A stretch of 64,000 nt of DNA from Candidatus Falkowbacteria bacterium S5_I03 (GTDB taxonomy: Bacteria > Patescibacteriota > Patescibacteriia > Patescibacteriales > UBA12465), in contig JAEHGX010000005.1 in NCBI GenBank assembly GCA_019248265.1, positions 19,274 through 83,273 of the forward strand, written 5' to 3'. The notes under the pieces were generated by a model, which was not told the DNA's origin, ran no database searches, and was given only the letters and a program-made list of their open reading frames with translations. The translations under genes and the position numbers were made by a program. This document shows, piece by piece, positions 18,328 through 25,444 of the stretch; position 1 is the first letter of the stretch, and every line of letters starts with the position of its first letter.

Positions 18328-18336
18328 ACAAATTAA

Positions 18337-19044
18337 CTATTTATCCGAATAAGTTGATTTAGTTTTTTTAACTAAATCATAAATATTTATAAATCTTAAC
18401 TCTTGAAATTTATCTAAACTAACATCGTAATTTTCTTCAATCCCGAAAACAAGCAGTTGTTCGTTATTTAACCAATAACCACCGCGTAAATTACAAGCAG
18501 TGCCGCACTGAGCCAAATAATAAACCTCTTGATTTTTCAAATTCCAAAGCGATGCCGAAGAATCTGGTTCGCTGGTAGAAATTTCCAAGACATAATTTTT
18601 GTTTGGGCTATACTCTATCGTTTCTCCATAATAAGCTGGGTCAGATTTGAAAAATAGCGGCTGGCCGGAGGCGTCAAAAAAATTAACAGTGGAAGTGCTG
18701 CCATCACCAGTAATGGAAACTAAATTATTAATATTAGTTAAGAATAGATCAGCCTCGGCGCTTTTTTGGAAATACCCGTGCTCGCCATCTTTAGCGCTTG
18801 TATTAATAAAGGCCAAGAATTCCGAATTATTATGATCAATTATTCCTGCTGGCAAGCCGATCTCTGAAAATAAATTAACCGCCGAATTTTTAGGAAGGCT
18901 AACCTTATCATTTAAGCCCGAATTTTTAGTTGTCAAAATATAGCGACCCGAAAAAATCACGCCCACAACAAAAATAAAAATGACAATAGCCAATAAAATA
19001 AAAATAATAATTACTTTTTTGGCGCTTATTTTCATAAAAATCAT
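18337..19044 (-). CDS. Membrane-anchored extracytoplasmic protein, unknown
   Basis: 235 residues: one strong N-terminal membrane anchor (about 10-33), then a beta-rich domain containing repeated short beta/turn units (SPNKNYVLEISTSEPDSSASLWNLKNQEVYYLAQC, GGYWLNNEQLLVFGIEE) like the blades of a beta-propeller. Two Cys (AQCGTAC) could form a disulfide. Met 4 (19035) is an equally good start. A TGCTATAAT box on the minus strand (19080-19072) is its probable promoter, back to back with that of tsaD. Confidence 0.65.
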   Translation of the reverse strand: MIFMKISAKKVIIIFILLAIVIFIFVVGVIFSGRYILTTKNSGLNDKVSLPKNSAVNLFSEIGLPAGIIDHNNSEFLAFINTSAKDGEHGYFQKSAEADLFLTNINNLVSITGDGSTSTVNFFDASGQPLFFKSDPAYYGETIEYSPNKNYVLEISTSEPDSSASLWNLKNQEVYYLAQCGTACNLRGGYWLNNEQLLVFGIEENYDVSLDKFQELRFINIYDLVKKTKSTYSDK

Positions 19045-19084
19045 GAATAATTACCAAGTTCTGATATTTAAATTATAGCACTGT

Positions 19085-19112
19085 TTGTCTTTTTCCTAAA
19101 ATAATCTACAAT
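19085..19112 (+). promoter_or_regulatory. Promoter giving a leaderless tsaD transcript
   Basis: TTGTCT (19085), 16-base spacer, TACAAT (19107-19112). The ATG at 19119 is seven bases after the -10 box, exactly where transcription should start. Confidence 0.55.
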
Positions 19113-19118
19113 ACAGAT

Positions 19119-20162
19119 ATGTATATCTTGGGTATTGAAACCAGCTGCGATGAAACCGCCGCTTCCATAATTAAAGCCAATCCTAAAACCGGACGTCTTT
19201 TAGTTTTAGCTAATATTATTTCTTCTCAAATATCTATCCACCAAAAATACGGCGGCGTTGTACCGGAAGTGGCCGCTCGCGAACATGTTTTGAATATTTT
19301 GCCCGTAATTAATGAGGCCCTGCTAACTGCTAAAATTAGCGCCAAAAAACTGGATTTAATCGCGGTTACCAAGGGTCCGGGGCTGATTACTTCGCTTATC
19401 ACCGGTCTAGAGACGGTTCGCGCCCTGGCTTTTGCCTGGAATAAGCCGGTTATGGAAGTTAATCATATTAGTGGCCATATTTTTTCTAATTTCATTAGCC
19501 CGGAAACTAAAATTAAGTATCCAGCGCTAATCCTAACTGTTTCTGGAGGACATACAAACTTAGTTTTAATGGATAAATCCCATAACATAAAGATAATTGG
19601 CGAAACACTAGACGATGCGGCCGGCGAAGCTTATGATAAAGGCGCTAAAATGATGGGTTTAGGCTATCCCGGCGGTCCGATAGTTTCCAAATATGCCGCT
19701 GAATATGCTCAAACAAACCCCGAATTACAAACCAATATTGATTTACCGCGCCCAATGTTAAACTCCACCAATCTTAATTTTTCTTTTTCCGGCCTTAAAA
19801 CCGCCCTTTTATACCAATTAAAAAAAGATAAAAATTGGAAAACCCGCATCCCCGAATATTGTTTTGCTTACCAGCAAGCAATTATTGATGTTTTAGTAGG
19901 CAAAACTATAAAGGCAGCTAAAAAAACAGGCGCTAAAACGATTATGCTCTCCGGCGGAGTCAGTGCTAATAAAGAATTGCGGATTCAATTAAAAACTAAG
20001 GTAGAGAAAGAACTAAAAAAGGTTAATTTCTTGGTTCCCGCCTTAGAATACACCACGGACAATGCCGCCATGATTGCCACCGCCGGATTTTTTAAATATT
20101 TATCAGACAAACCCGTCGATTTCTCCAAGTTACGAGTTGATCCCAGTTTACAACTTAAATAA
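19119..20162 (+). CDS. tsaD: tRNA N6-threonylcarbamoyladenosine transferase TsaD
   Basis: 347 residues, normal for the family. ASKHA fold with N-terminal ILGIETSCDETAASI, metal-binding HISGHIFSNF (HxxxH, about 110), SGGHTNLVLM, DDAAGEAYDKGAKMMGLGYPGG, and the C-terminal SGGVSANKELR and TDNAAMIATAG. It transfers the threonylcarbamoyl group to A37 of ANN-decoding tRNAs. Its partner TsaE is also in this window (40904-41341). Probably leaderless. tRNA-Cys follows by 22 bases on the same strand. Confidence 0.97.
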   Translation: MYILGIETSCDETAASIIKANPKTGRLLVLANIISSQISIHQKYGGVVPEVAAREHVLNILPVINEALLTAKISAKKLDLIAVTKGPGLITSLITGLETVRALAFAWNKPVMEVNHISGHIFSNFISPETKIKYPALILTVSGGHTNLVLMDKSHNIKIIGETLDDAAGEAYDKGAKMMGLGYPGGPIVSKYAAEYAQTNPELQTNIDLPRPMLNSTNLNFSFSGLKTALLYQLKKDKNWKTRIPEYCFAYQQAIIDVLVGKTIKAAKKTGAKTIMLSGGVSANKELRIQLKTKVEKELKKVNFLVPALEYTTDNAAMIATAGFFKYLSDKPVDFSKLRVDPSLQLK

Positions 20163-20184
20163 GATGAGCTAAAATCCAATTACT

Positions 20185-20258
20185 GGCTTGATGGCGAAGT
20201 GGTCTAACGCTGCAGTTTGCAAAACTGCCATTCGTGGGTTCGACTCCCACTCAAGCCT
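20185..20258 (+). tRNA. tRNA-Cys (GCA)
   Basis: 74-nt cloverleaf: acceptor GGCTTGA / TCAAGCC, anticodon arm GCAGT TTGCAAA ACTGC (anticodon GCA), T arm GTGGGTTCGACTCCCAC, discriminator T as usual for tRNA-Cys. Confidence 0.96.
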
Positions 20259-20264
20259 CAAGAT

Positions 20265-20296
20265 AAAACCTCCATTCTTTGGGGGTTTTATTTTTA
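20265..20296 (+). terminator. Terminator after tsaD/tRNA-Cys
   Basis: Stem AAAACCTCC / GGGGGTTTT, seven-base loop, then ATTTTTAT. Confidence 0.8.
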
Positions 20297-20318
20297 TCCC
20301 CTATAATTCTTATTACCC

Positions 20319-20347
20319 TGTGGATAACCTGTGTTTTTTGTGTATAA
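20319..20347. promoter_or_regulatory. Pair of perfect DnaA-box matches
   Basis: TGTGGATAA (20319-20327) and TGTGTATAA (20339-20347) are both exact complements of TTATNCACA, same orientation, 20 bases apart. They are followed by an A/T-rich stretch (about 20385-20450), direct repeats of CTTAATTTTTT and TTTAGTCCAC, and a palindrome AGTCCA / TGGACT (about 20360-20379). This could be a replication origin or a DnaA-regulated site; no dnaA or dnaN gene is in the window. Confidence 0.45.
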
Positions 20348-20454
20348 ACTTAATTTTTTAGTCCACGCTAGCTTGGACTTAAAGTCTTAATTTTTTGATA
20401 ATTTGTTTAAAATTAGCTAAATATATTTAATTAACTAACTTTAGTCCACACTAC

Positions 20455-20483
20455 TTGACCCCCTGTAAACAAAGTGCTATTAT
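20455..20483 (+). promoter_or_regulatory. Strong promoter of the unassigned structured RNA
   Basis: TTGACC (20455), 17-base spacer, TATTAT (20478) with an upstream TGC (extended -10). Transcription predicted from about 20490. No open reading frame of useful length follows. Confidence 0.65.
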
Positions 20484-20489
20484 TATAGT

Positions 20490-20831
20490 AGGTTCTTTAA
20501 CTAACTCCAGATACAATAGTTTTCTACCAACACTGACGTGGTAGAGATAAGGAAAAGCAAAAAAACTAGCGAGCTAATCAAAAAGAAATAAGATTTGATA
20601 AAAGTCAAAAAGAAATTTTTACTAAATCTCATGGAAAATTAGCACAAATAATTAAAACAATATGTTTTCATTTGCTAGGAGTTGGTGCAAGATATGCTCT
20701 TAAGTCAGTAAGTAGCTTCAATGCCTAATAATACAGAAATAATCTGTGATTATCAGGTATGAGGCTCATTCGTGGCCTAGTATTTATTAACTTTTTATAT
20801 AATAAAAAGCGGCCCGTAATGGGCCTCTTTT
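20490..20831 (+). ncRNA. Candidate structured non-coding RNA, about 340 nt, family not recognised
   Basis: Bounded by a good promoter and an intrinsic terminator and lacking a plausible ORF. Nested pairings found by eye: AACTCC (20503) with GGAGTT (20678); hairpin CTACCA / TGGTAG (20524-20544); CTAGC (20566) with GCTAG (20674); GCTAAT (20573) with ATTAGC (20638); a 14-bp hairpin with two G-T pairs and one mismatch (20591-20629); AAAAC / GTTTT (20654-20668); GCTCTTA / TAAGTAGC (20696-20716); a 16-17-bp hairpin (20721-20760) closed by ACAGA / TCTGT. I looked for tmRNA, RNase P, SRP and 6S signatures and did not find them convincingly. A highly diverged RNase P RNA is the main alternative. Confidence 0.55.
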
Positions 20832-20836
20832 TATTT
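20804..20836 (+). terminator. Terminator of the structured RNA
   Basis: Stem GGCCC / GGGCC extended by an A-run and T-run on either side (one mismatch), loop GTAAT, then CTTTTTATTTT. Confidence 0.8.
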
Positions 20837-20907
20837 TCCAAAAAACCCTGTATATTGAAAACGTATTTGTTTAATGGGAGCTTTGAGGCTCTTAACTTAT
20901 AAAAATT

Positions 20908-21972
20908 ATGTCATTATCTATTGGAATAGTCGGACTCCCAAATGTCGGCAAATCAACTTTATTTAACCTGCTAACCAAAAAGGGCGTGGAAGCGGCTAAC
21001 TATCCTTTTTGTACTATTGATCCCAACGTCGGCGTCGTGAAGGTTCCTGATACTCGTTTAGATAAGCTGGCTGAAGTTTCCAAGCCCAAAAAAATCATCC
21101 CTACAACGATTGAATTTGTGGATATTGCTGGGCTGGTCGCTGGAGCGAGTAAGGGTGAGGGGCTAGGAAACCAGTTTTTAGCTCATATTAGGGAATGTGA
21201 TGCTATTTGTGAGGTTATCAGAGACTTTCAAGATAAAAATATTATCCATGTTAATGGCAAAATTGATCCTTCGGGGGACAAGGAAACAATTAATATGGAG
21301 CTAATTTTTGCCGATTTAGCCACCGTTGAAAAAAGATTGGATAGGTTAAGACGCGATGCTCGCAGCGGAGATAAGGAATTAAAAGCTAATTTAGTAGTTT
21401 TAGAAAAAATATACCCCCATTTAAGCGCTGGGCGCGCCGTCAGAGAGATGTCTTTTGAAGAAGATGAGCTTCCTTTTGTAAAAAGTCTGAGTCTTTTAAC
21501 CATCAAACCAATTTTATATTTATTAAATATAGACGAAGCAACCCCGGAAGATGTTCTAGAAGGAACGAACGAGGAAGTCATCCGTATCAACGTCAAATTA
21601 GAAGAGGAGATTGTTAATCTACCGGAAGAAGAACAGGCGGAGTATATTAAAGAGCTCGGACTTTCCCAAAGCGGCTTAGACCGATTAATCCAAAGCGCCT
21701 ATAAATTACTTGGCTTGGATACTTTTTTTACGACCGGTGCCGATGAAACTCGGGCTTGGACAATTAAACATGGTTCTAAGGCGCCACAAGCGGCCGGCGA
21801 AATCCACACCGACTTTATCAAGGGTTTTGTGCGTGCTGAAGTTATTAATTGGGAAAAATTTATCGAATGCGGTTCCGACGCCAAAGCTAAAGAAGCAGGC
21901 CTCATGCGCATCGAAGGTAAAGAATATGTCGTCCAAGATGGCGATGTCTGTAATTTTCTGATTAATAAATAA
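20908..21972 (+). CDS. ychF: YchF (Obg-like ATPase)
   Basis: 354-residue P-loop protein of the Obg-HflX clade: [15 protein letters not shown] (Walker A, residues 6-20), switch I region [42 protein letters not shown] (G3), LNIDEA in place of the G4 NKxD motif, which is why the family prefers ATP, and the C-terminal TGS domain with [15 protein letters not shown]. Ribosome-associated, linked to stress and translation control. A single-gene unit, with its own terminator. Confidence 0.97.
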   Translation: MSLSIGIVGLPNVGKSTLFNLLTKKGVEAANYPFCTIDPNVGVVKVPDTRLDKLAEVSKPKKIIPTTIEFVDIAGLVAGASKGEGLGNQFLAHIRECDAICEVIRDFQDKNIIHVNGKIDPSGDKETINMELIFADLATVEKRLDRLRRDARSGDKELKANLVVLEKIYPHLSAGRAVREMSFEEDELPFVKSLSLLTIKPILYLLNIDEATPEDVLEGTNEEVIRINVKLEEEIVNLPEEEQAEYIKELGLSQSGLDRLIQSAYKLLGLDTFFTTGADETRAWTIKHGSKAPQAAGEIHTDFIKGFVRAEVINWEKFIECGSDAKAKEAGLMRIEGKEYVVQDGDVCNFLINK

Positions 21973-21995
21973 ACTAGACTGTTTGAAATAACAAA

Positions 21996-22026
21996 AACCG
22001 CTTCTTTGCCAGAAGCGGTTTTTTAT
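21996..22026. terminator. Terminator between ychF and the Trm11-like gene
   Basis: Ten-base-pair stem AACCGCTTCT / AGAAGCGGTT, T-run on the plus side and A-run before it, so usable by both converging genes. Confidence 0.85.
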
Positions 22027-22039
22027 TGCTAAATTTATT

Positions 22040-23233
22040 TTACTCTTTTTCCAAAACCACAATCTCACGGAACACTTTCTGTCCGGGACGGCCATAAATA
22101 ATAGTGTTTCGCGTTGTGGTCGTATTTTTAACTAAGGGATTATTGCGTAGTCTTTCGGGAATAAAATTTAAAACTTGAAAATCGGAAATACTGGGATTAA
22201 TCGGTTTATTCCCATAAAACACCGGCCAAATCATCACGACGCGTCCACCAGGAACTAAAACTTTATTAAATTCCTGAAGGGCTCCAGAATATAAATCTTC
22301 TAACTCACTAATAATTTCTTCAAATTCAATTCGGCCTCGTTGCGGTCCGAGATAAGGTTCGGTAACAATCGCCGCGGCGCTCTCAACTTTAATAAACTGC
22401 GACAAACCTAAAACATTCTTGACCGCGAATTTCATTTTAATATCTTTCAACTTATACATTTCCTTAATCCAGCTGATATTTTTCTTGGTATCATCAACCG
22501 CTTTCAAAGATAAGTCGGAGCCAAAAATATTTTTATAGCCCATGAGCATCGCTTCGCTCAAAATTGTTCCCGAGCCGCAAAAGGGATCAACAATCAAATC
22601 TTCTTCATTGCTGACTTGAGCCAAATTAATCATAATTTGCGCAAGTTTTGGCGGTAACATACCGGATAAATCATCGCGTGCCGGGCGGCCATAATCGCGC
22701 AAGCTTAAATCTTTAAAAAACTGCACTGCTAAAGTTTCGCCGATATAAATAGTTCCCTCTAATTCTGATAAAACAATTTCAATTCCTCGGGTTAACAATT
22801 TATTTTGGGTAATTACGACGCTAGACAGGGTTTTTTCGCGGCTAACCACAAAGCGTGAGGAAATTTCTTGCTCGCTAAAATGCTTTTTTAATTTAGCGCC
22901 CAAATCTTTCTTATCAAAACTGCGCGGGCCATAATCAGAAAAACCAAAATTAAATTTTCCCTCTTTGCTTGCCTGTTTCTTGGCACTGGCCAATTCTAAA
23001 ACCGCACTCAGCAGCGCCCCCTTCTCAGACCCAGATTTAATTTTCTGTCGGATTGCGCCTATTTTAATAATTCCGCCCAATTCTTTAATTAAATTTTCTG
23101 GGTTAAGCTCCGCCGGGCTATCAACAATTAAAAAATCACCACCGATAAGCTGGGCGTCACTAATATTAATTACCGCCGATAGTTCGGCCAGTGACAAGGC
23201 GGTATTTGTTCCTAAAATAAAGAAATATTTCAT
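22040..23233 (-). CDS. Trm11/TrmG10-like RNA guanine-N2 methyltransferase
   Basis: 397 residues: an N-terminal region of about 170 residues in the THUMP/ferredoxin-like position, then a Rossmann methylase core with GRPARDDLSGMLPPKLAQIMINLA, motif I VDPFCGSGTILSEAMLMGY and motif IV TEPYLGPQRG (DPPY-type). That order and the TEPYLGP sequence fit the Trm11/TrmG10 clan, which methylates N2 of G10 or nearby tRNA guanines. The target site here is inferred. It faces ychF across a shared terminator. Confidence 0.85.
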   Translation of the reverse strand: MKYFFILGTNTALSLAELSAVINISDAQLIGGDFLIVDSPAELNPENLIKELGGIIKIGAIRQKIKSGSEKGALLSAVLELASAKKQASKEGKFNFGFSDYGPRSFDKKDLGAKLKKHFSEQEISSRFVVSREKTLSSVVITQNKLLTRGIEIVLSELEGTIYIGETLAVQFFKDLSLRDYGRPARDDLSGMLPPKLAQIMINLAQVSNEEDLIVDPFCGSGTILSEAMLMGYKNIFGSDLSLKAVDDTKKNISWIKEMYKLKDIKMKFAVKNVLGLSQFIKVESAAAIVTEPYLGPQRGRIEFEEIISELEDLYSGALQEFNKVLVPGGRVVMIWPVFYGNKPINPSISDFQVLNFIPERLRNNPLVKNTTTTRNTIIYGRPGQKVFREIVVLEKE

Positions 23234-23377
23234 ACAAAATTATCATATCCTAAACAAGACAGACTGGCAATCTTTAATATGGTCGCTCGAACCAATTGCC
23301 CCTTGATTTATCTAAAAATCCGTGTTAAAGTCCTAATACAAATAAATAATAACGATATCTTTCCCATGTTTTAGCCT

Positions 23378-23406
23378 TGTTGCTAAAATAATTCTGCCAA
23401 TATTAG
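23378..23406 (+). promoter_or_regulatory. Promoter of the rpsF operon
   Basis: TTGTTG (23378), 17-base spacer, TATTAG (23401). Start predicted near 23413, leaving a 120-base leader. Confidence 0.5.
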
Positions 23407-23412
23407 AGCAGA

Positions 23413-23534
23413 ATTAAAGGTATTCTAAGCCCCAAAGGTTCTTGGAATACTTGGGGATTTTATTTAAAAATGGGGTTTAGGGGCTTTTTAACATTAGTTT
23501 AAACGGGCTTTATCCCCTAAGGATTATAATAACT
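23413..23534 (+). promoter_or_regulatory. Structured rpsF leader, likely ribosomal-protein autoregulatory element
   Basis: Mutually exclusive pairings are visible: TATTCTAAG (23421) with CTTGGAATA (23441); CCCCAA (23430) with TTGGGG (23451); AAGCCCC (23427) with GGGGCTT (about 23480); TTAGGGG (about 23478) with CCCCTAA (about 23514), the last one reaching into AAGGA, the only Shine-Dalgarno-like sequence before rpsF. Many bacteria regulate rpsF-rpsR with an S6:S18-binding leader, and this has the right place, but I did not verify the consensus. Confidence 0.5.
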
Positions 23535-24059
23535 ATGTCAAAGACAAAAAAATCAACTATCGGACATTATGAGATTTTATTCATCATGCCGAACAAGTTT
23601 ACTGAAGATGAAGCTAAAACCATTATTGGTAACGTGGAAAAAGTGATCGCTGACAACGGCGGTCAAATTAGCTATCGCGAATACTGGGGTAAAAAGAAAT
23701 TGGCTTACGAAATCAAACACAATGCTTACGGCTACTACAGCTTATGCGAATTTGATTTAGAGAAGAACTCCCTTGCAGCTATTGACCAAAATTTGAGATT
23801 ATCAACCGATGTTTTGCGCCACCAAATCGTTATTAAAAAAGCGAAGAGCGAGGCGGAATTAGCTAAAGACAAAAAAATCAATGCCAAAATAGAAGCAAAG
23901 AAGGCAGTTGAGGAAAAAGAAGCTAAAGACAAGTCCAAAAAGCAAGCTGAAGCGAGCGAATCGCCTAAGAAACCGGCCGTTAAAAAAGAACGACCAACCG
24001 ACATGAAAGACTTGGACGAAAAATTGGAAGGCATTTTAAGTGCTAAAGATTTAATTTAA
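23535..24059 (+). CDS. rpsF: Ribosomal protein bS6
   Basis: 174 residues. The S6 fold occupies about 10-108 (HYEILFIMPNKFTEDEAKTI, EYWGKKKLAYEIKHNAYGYYSLCEFDL, LRHQIVIKKAKS). The remaining 65 residues are a Lys/Glu/Ala-rich tail ending in a small hydrophobic motif (MKDLDEKLEGILSAKDLI); S6 is usually about 100-130 residues, so the tail is long. Binds bS18 and 16S rRNA in the small-subunit platform. First gene of the conserved rpsF-ssb-rpsR cluster. Confidence 0.96.
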   Translation: MSKTKKSTIGHYEILFIMPNKFTEDEAKTIIGNVEKVIADNGGQISYREYWGKKKLAYEIKHNAYGYYSLCEFDLEKNSLAAIDQNLRLSTDVLRHQIVIKKAKSEAELAKDKKINAKIEAKKAVEEKEAKDKSKKQAEASESPKKPAVKKERPTDMKDLDEKLEGILSAKDLI

Positions 24060-24113
24060 ATAATTTTATTTTCTGTCGTCACTAGCGACTGAATCTAAAA
24101 TTTGTCCAAAAAT

Positions 24114-24554
24114 ATGAATTTAAACAAAGCTATGATCATCGGCAATGTCACCCGTGATCCAGAGTTAAAAAATACCCCTTCTGGACAAAGCGTTGTTTCT
24201 TTTGGAGTAGCGACTAATTTAGTCTGGACCGATCAGAGCGGCCAACAACAAAAGAAAACGGAATTCCATAATATAATCGCTTGGAGAAAGTTGGCTGAAG
24301 TTTGCGCCAAATATTTAAAGAAAGGCTCCAAAGTTTATGTTGAAGGCCGTTTACAGACAACCGACTGGACCGGCAACGACGGCGTTAAGCGCTATCGCAC
24401 CGAAATCGTTGCCGAAAATATGATTATGTTAGATTCCAAAGGTGGAGCTTCTAATTTCGGCGCTCCGACCGGTGCTGGTGCTCGCGAAGAAATCATTGAA
24501 ATCCCTGAGGAGCCAATGGAAGAAGAAATTCGCGTTGAAAATATTCCTTTTTAA
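24114..24554 (+). CDS. ssb: Single-stranded DNA-binding protein
   Basis: 146 residues with an OB fold (MNLNKAMIIGNVTRDPELKNTPSGQSVVSFGVATN, FHNIIAWRKLAEVCAKYLKKGSKVYVEGRLQT, YRTEIVAENMIML), a short linker and the acidic C-terminal tip EEIRVENIPF that recruits replication and repair proteins. Lies between rpsF and rpsR as in most bacteria. The ATG at 24114 is preferred; an in-frame TTG at 24102 is less likely. Confidence 0.96.
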   Translation: MNLNKAMIIGNVTRDPELKNTPSGQSVVSFGVATNLVWTDQSGQQQKKTEFHNIIAWRKLAEVCAKYLKKGSKVYVEGRLQTTDWTGNDGVKRYRTEIVAENMIMLDSKGGASNFGAPTGAGAREEIIEIPEEPMEEEIRVENIPF

Positions 24555-24563
24555 TAAATAAAT

Positions 24564-24776
24564 ATGAACAAACAAAAAACTAAAGAATGCTATTTTTGCG
24601 TTAATAATTTAGAGGTTGATTATAAAGATACCAGAACTCTGCGTCGCTTTATCAATTTCTACATGAAGATTTTACCTGGTAAAAGAACCGGCGTTTGCGC
24701 TTGGCACCAGAGAAAATTAGCGACCGCCATCAAACGCTCCCGCGTTATGGCTCTTATTTCCGCGACTCATAAATAA
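24564..24776 (+). CDS. rpsR: Ribosomal protein bS18
   Basis: 70 residues: KECYFCVNNLEVDYKDTRTLRRFINFYMKILPGKRTGVCAWHQRKLATAIKRSRVMALI, a textbook bS18. The two Cys near the N-terminus and one at CAWHQ suggest a possible zinc-binding form. Forms the S6:S18 pair on the 30S subunit. Ten bases after ssb. Confidence 0.97.
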   Translation: MNKQKTKECYFCVNNLEVDYKDTRTLRRFINFYMKILPGKRTGVCAWHQRKLATAIKRSRVMALISATHK

Positions 24777-24792
24777 AATAAACTAGAAACCT

Positions 24793-25353
24793 ATGCTAAA
24801 TTTTAATGAAATAAAAACCGGCAAGGTCATCAAAGTAAACAGCGAACCCTACGTCATTATTAAGACGGATCATCACAAGATGGGACGCGGTGGCGCGGTT
24901 TTAAAGATTAAATGCCGTAACCTTATAAATGGCAATGTTTTAGAAAGAACTTATCAGGGCGCGGAAAAAGCTGAAGAAGCCGAGACCAAAACCAAAAAAG
25001 CTAATTTCATGTATAAAGATAAGGAGCAAGCTTATTTTATGGACAATGAAAGCTATGAGCAGTTTGATTTACCGGTCGAAGAAATCGGTGAACCAGCTAA
25101 ATTCTTAAAAGATGGGACCGATGTTGATGTTTTATACTTCGAAGACAAACCGGTAACTATCAGCTTGCCGATTAAAATGGAATTTAAAGTCGTCAGCGCA
25201 CCTCCGGGAGTTAAAGGAAATTCTGCCGGCAATGTTAACAAGCAGGTAGAAATAGAAACGGGCGCCTTAATCAATGTTCCGATGTTTATTGAAGAAGGCG
25301 ATATGATTAGATTGAATACGGACACGGGCGAATATGTAGAAAGAGTCAATTAA
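24793..25353 (+). CDS. efp: Elongation factor P with Arg at the modification position
   Basis: 186 residues, three beta-barrel domains (KOW-like N domain, OB domain II, C domain with PPGVKGNSAG...GALINVPMFIEEGDMIRLNTDTGEYVERV). EF-P rescues ribosomes stalled at polyproline. The loop tip that carries the modified residue reads HKMGRGGA, placing Arg32 where E. coli has Lys34. Arg at this place is the rhamnosylation site of EarP-type EF-P. No earP gene is seen in this window. Last gene of the rpsF operon. Confidence 0.96.
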   Translation: MLNFNEIKTGKVIKVNSEPYVIIKTDHHKMGRGGAVLKIKCRNLINGNVLERTYQGAEKAEEAETKTKKANFMYKDKEQAYFMDNESYEQFDLPVEEIGEPAKFLKDGTDVDVLYFEDKPVTISLPIKMEFKVVSAPPGVKGNSAGNVNKQVEIETGALINVPMFIEEGDMIRLNTDTGEYVERVN

Positions 25354-25370
25354 TACTACTGATAACGAAA

Positions 25371-25397
25371 ATGCCTCCCAACCAGGGGGTGTTTTTG
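25371..25397 (+). terminator. Terminator of the rpsF-efp operon
   Basis: Imperfect GC-rich hairpin GCCTCC / GGGGGT with G-T pairs, then GTTTTTGTTT. Confidence 0.5.
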
Positions 25398-25421
25398 TTT
25401 AAGGACTTGGAATGCTATAAT
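25394..25421 (+). promoter_or_regulatory. Extended -10 promoter of the O-antigen-ligase-like gene
   Basis: TGCTATAAT (25413-25421) with a weak -35 (TTTGTT, 25394). Leader of only about 17 bases before the GTG. Confidence 0.5.
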
Positions 25422-25444
25422 TAAACTATAAATTTAATAATCCT

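Noticed and set aside
20490..20831. tmRNA, SRP RNA or 6S RNA
   Set aside because: No tRNA-like ends or tag peptide, no SRP tetraloop region, and the fold is branched, not the single long 6S hairpin. RNase P is kept only as a diverged possibility.
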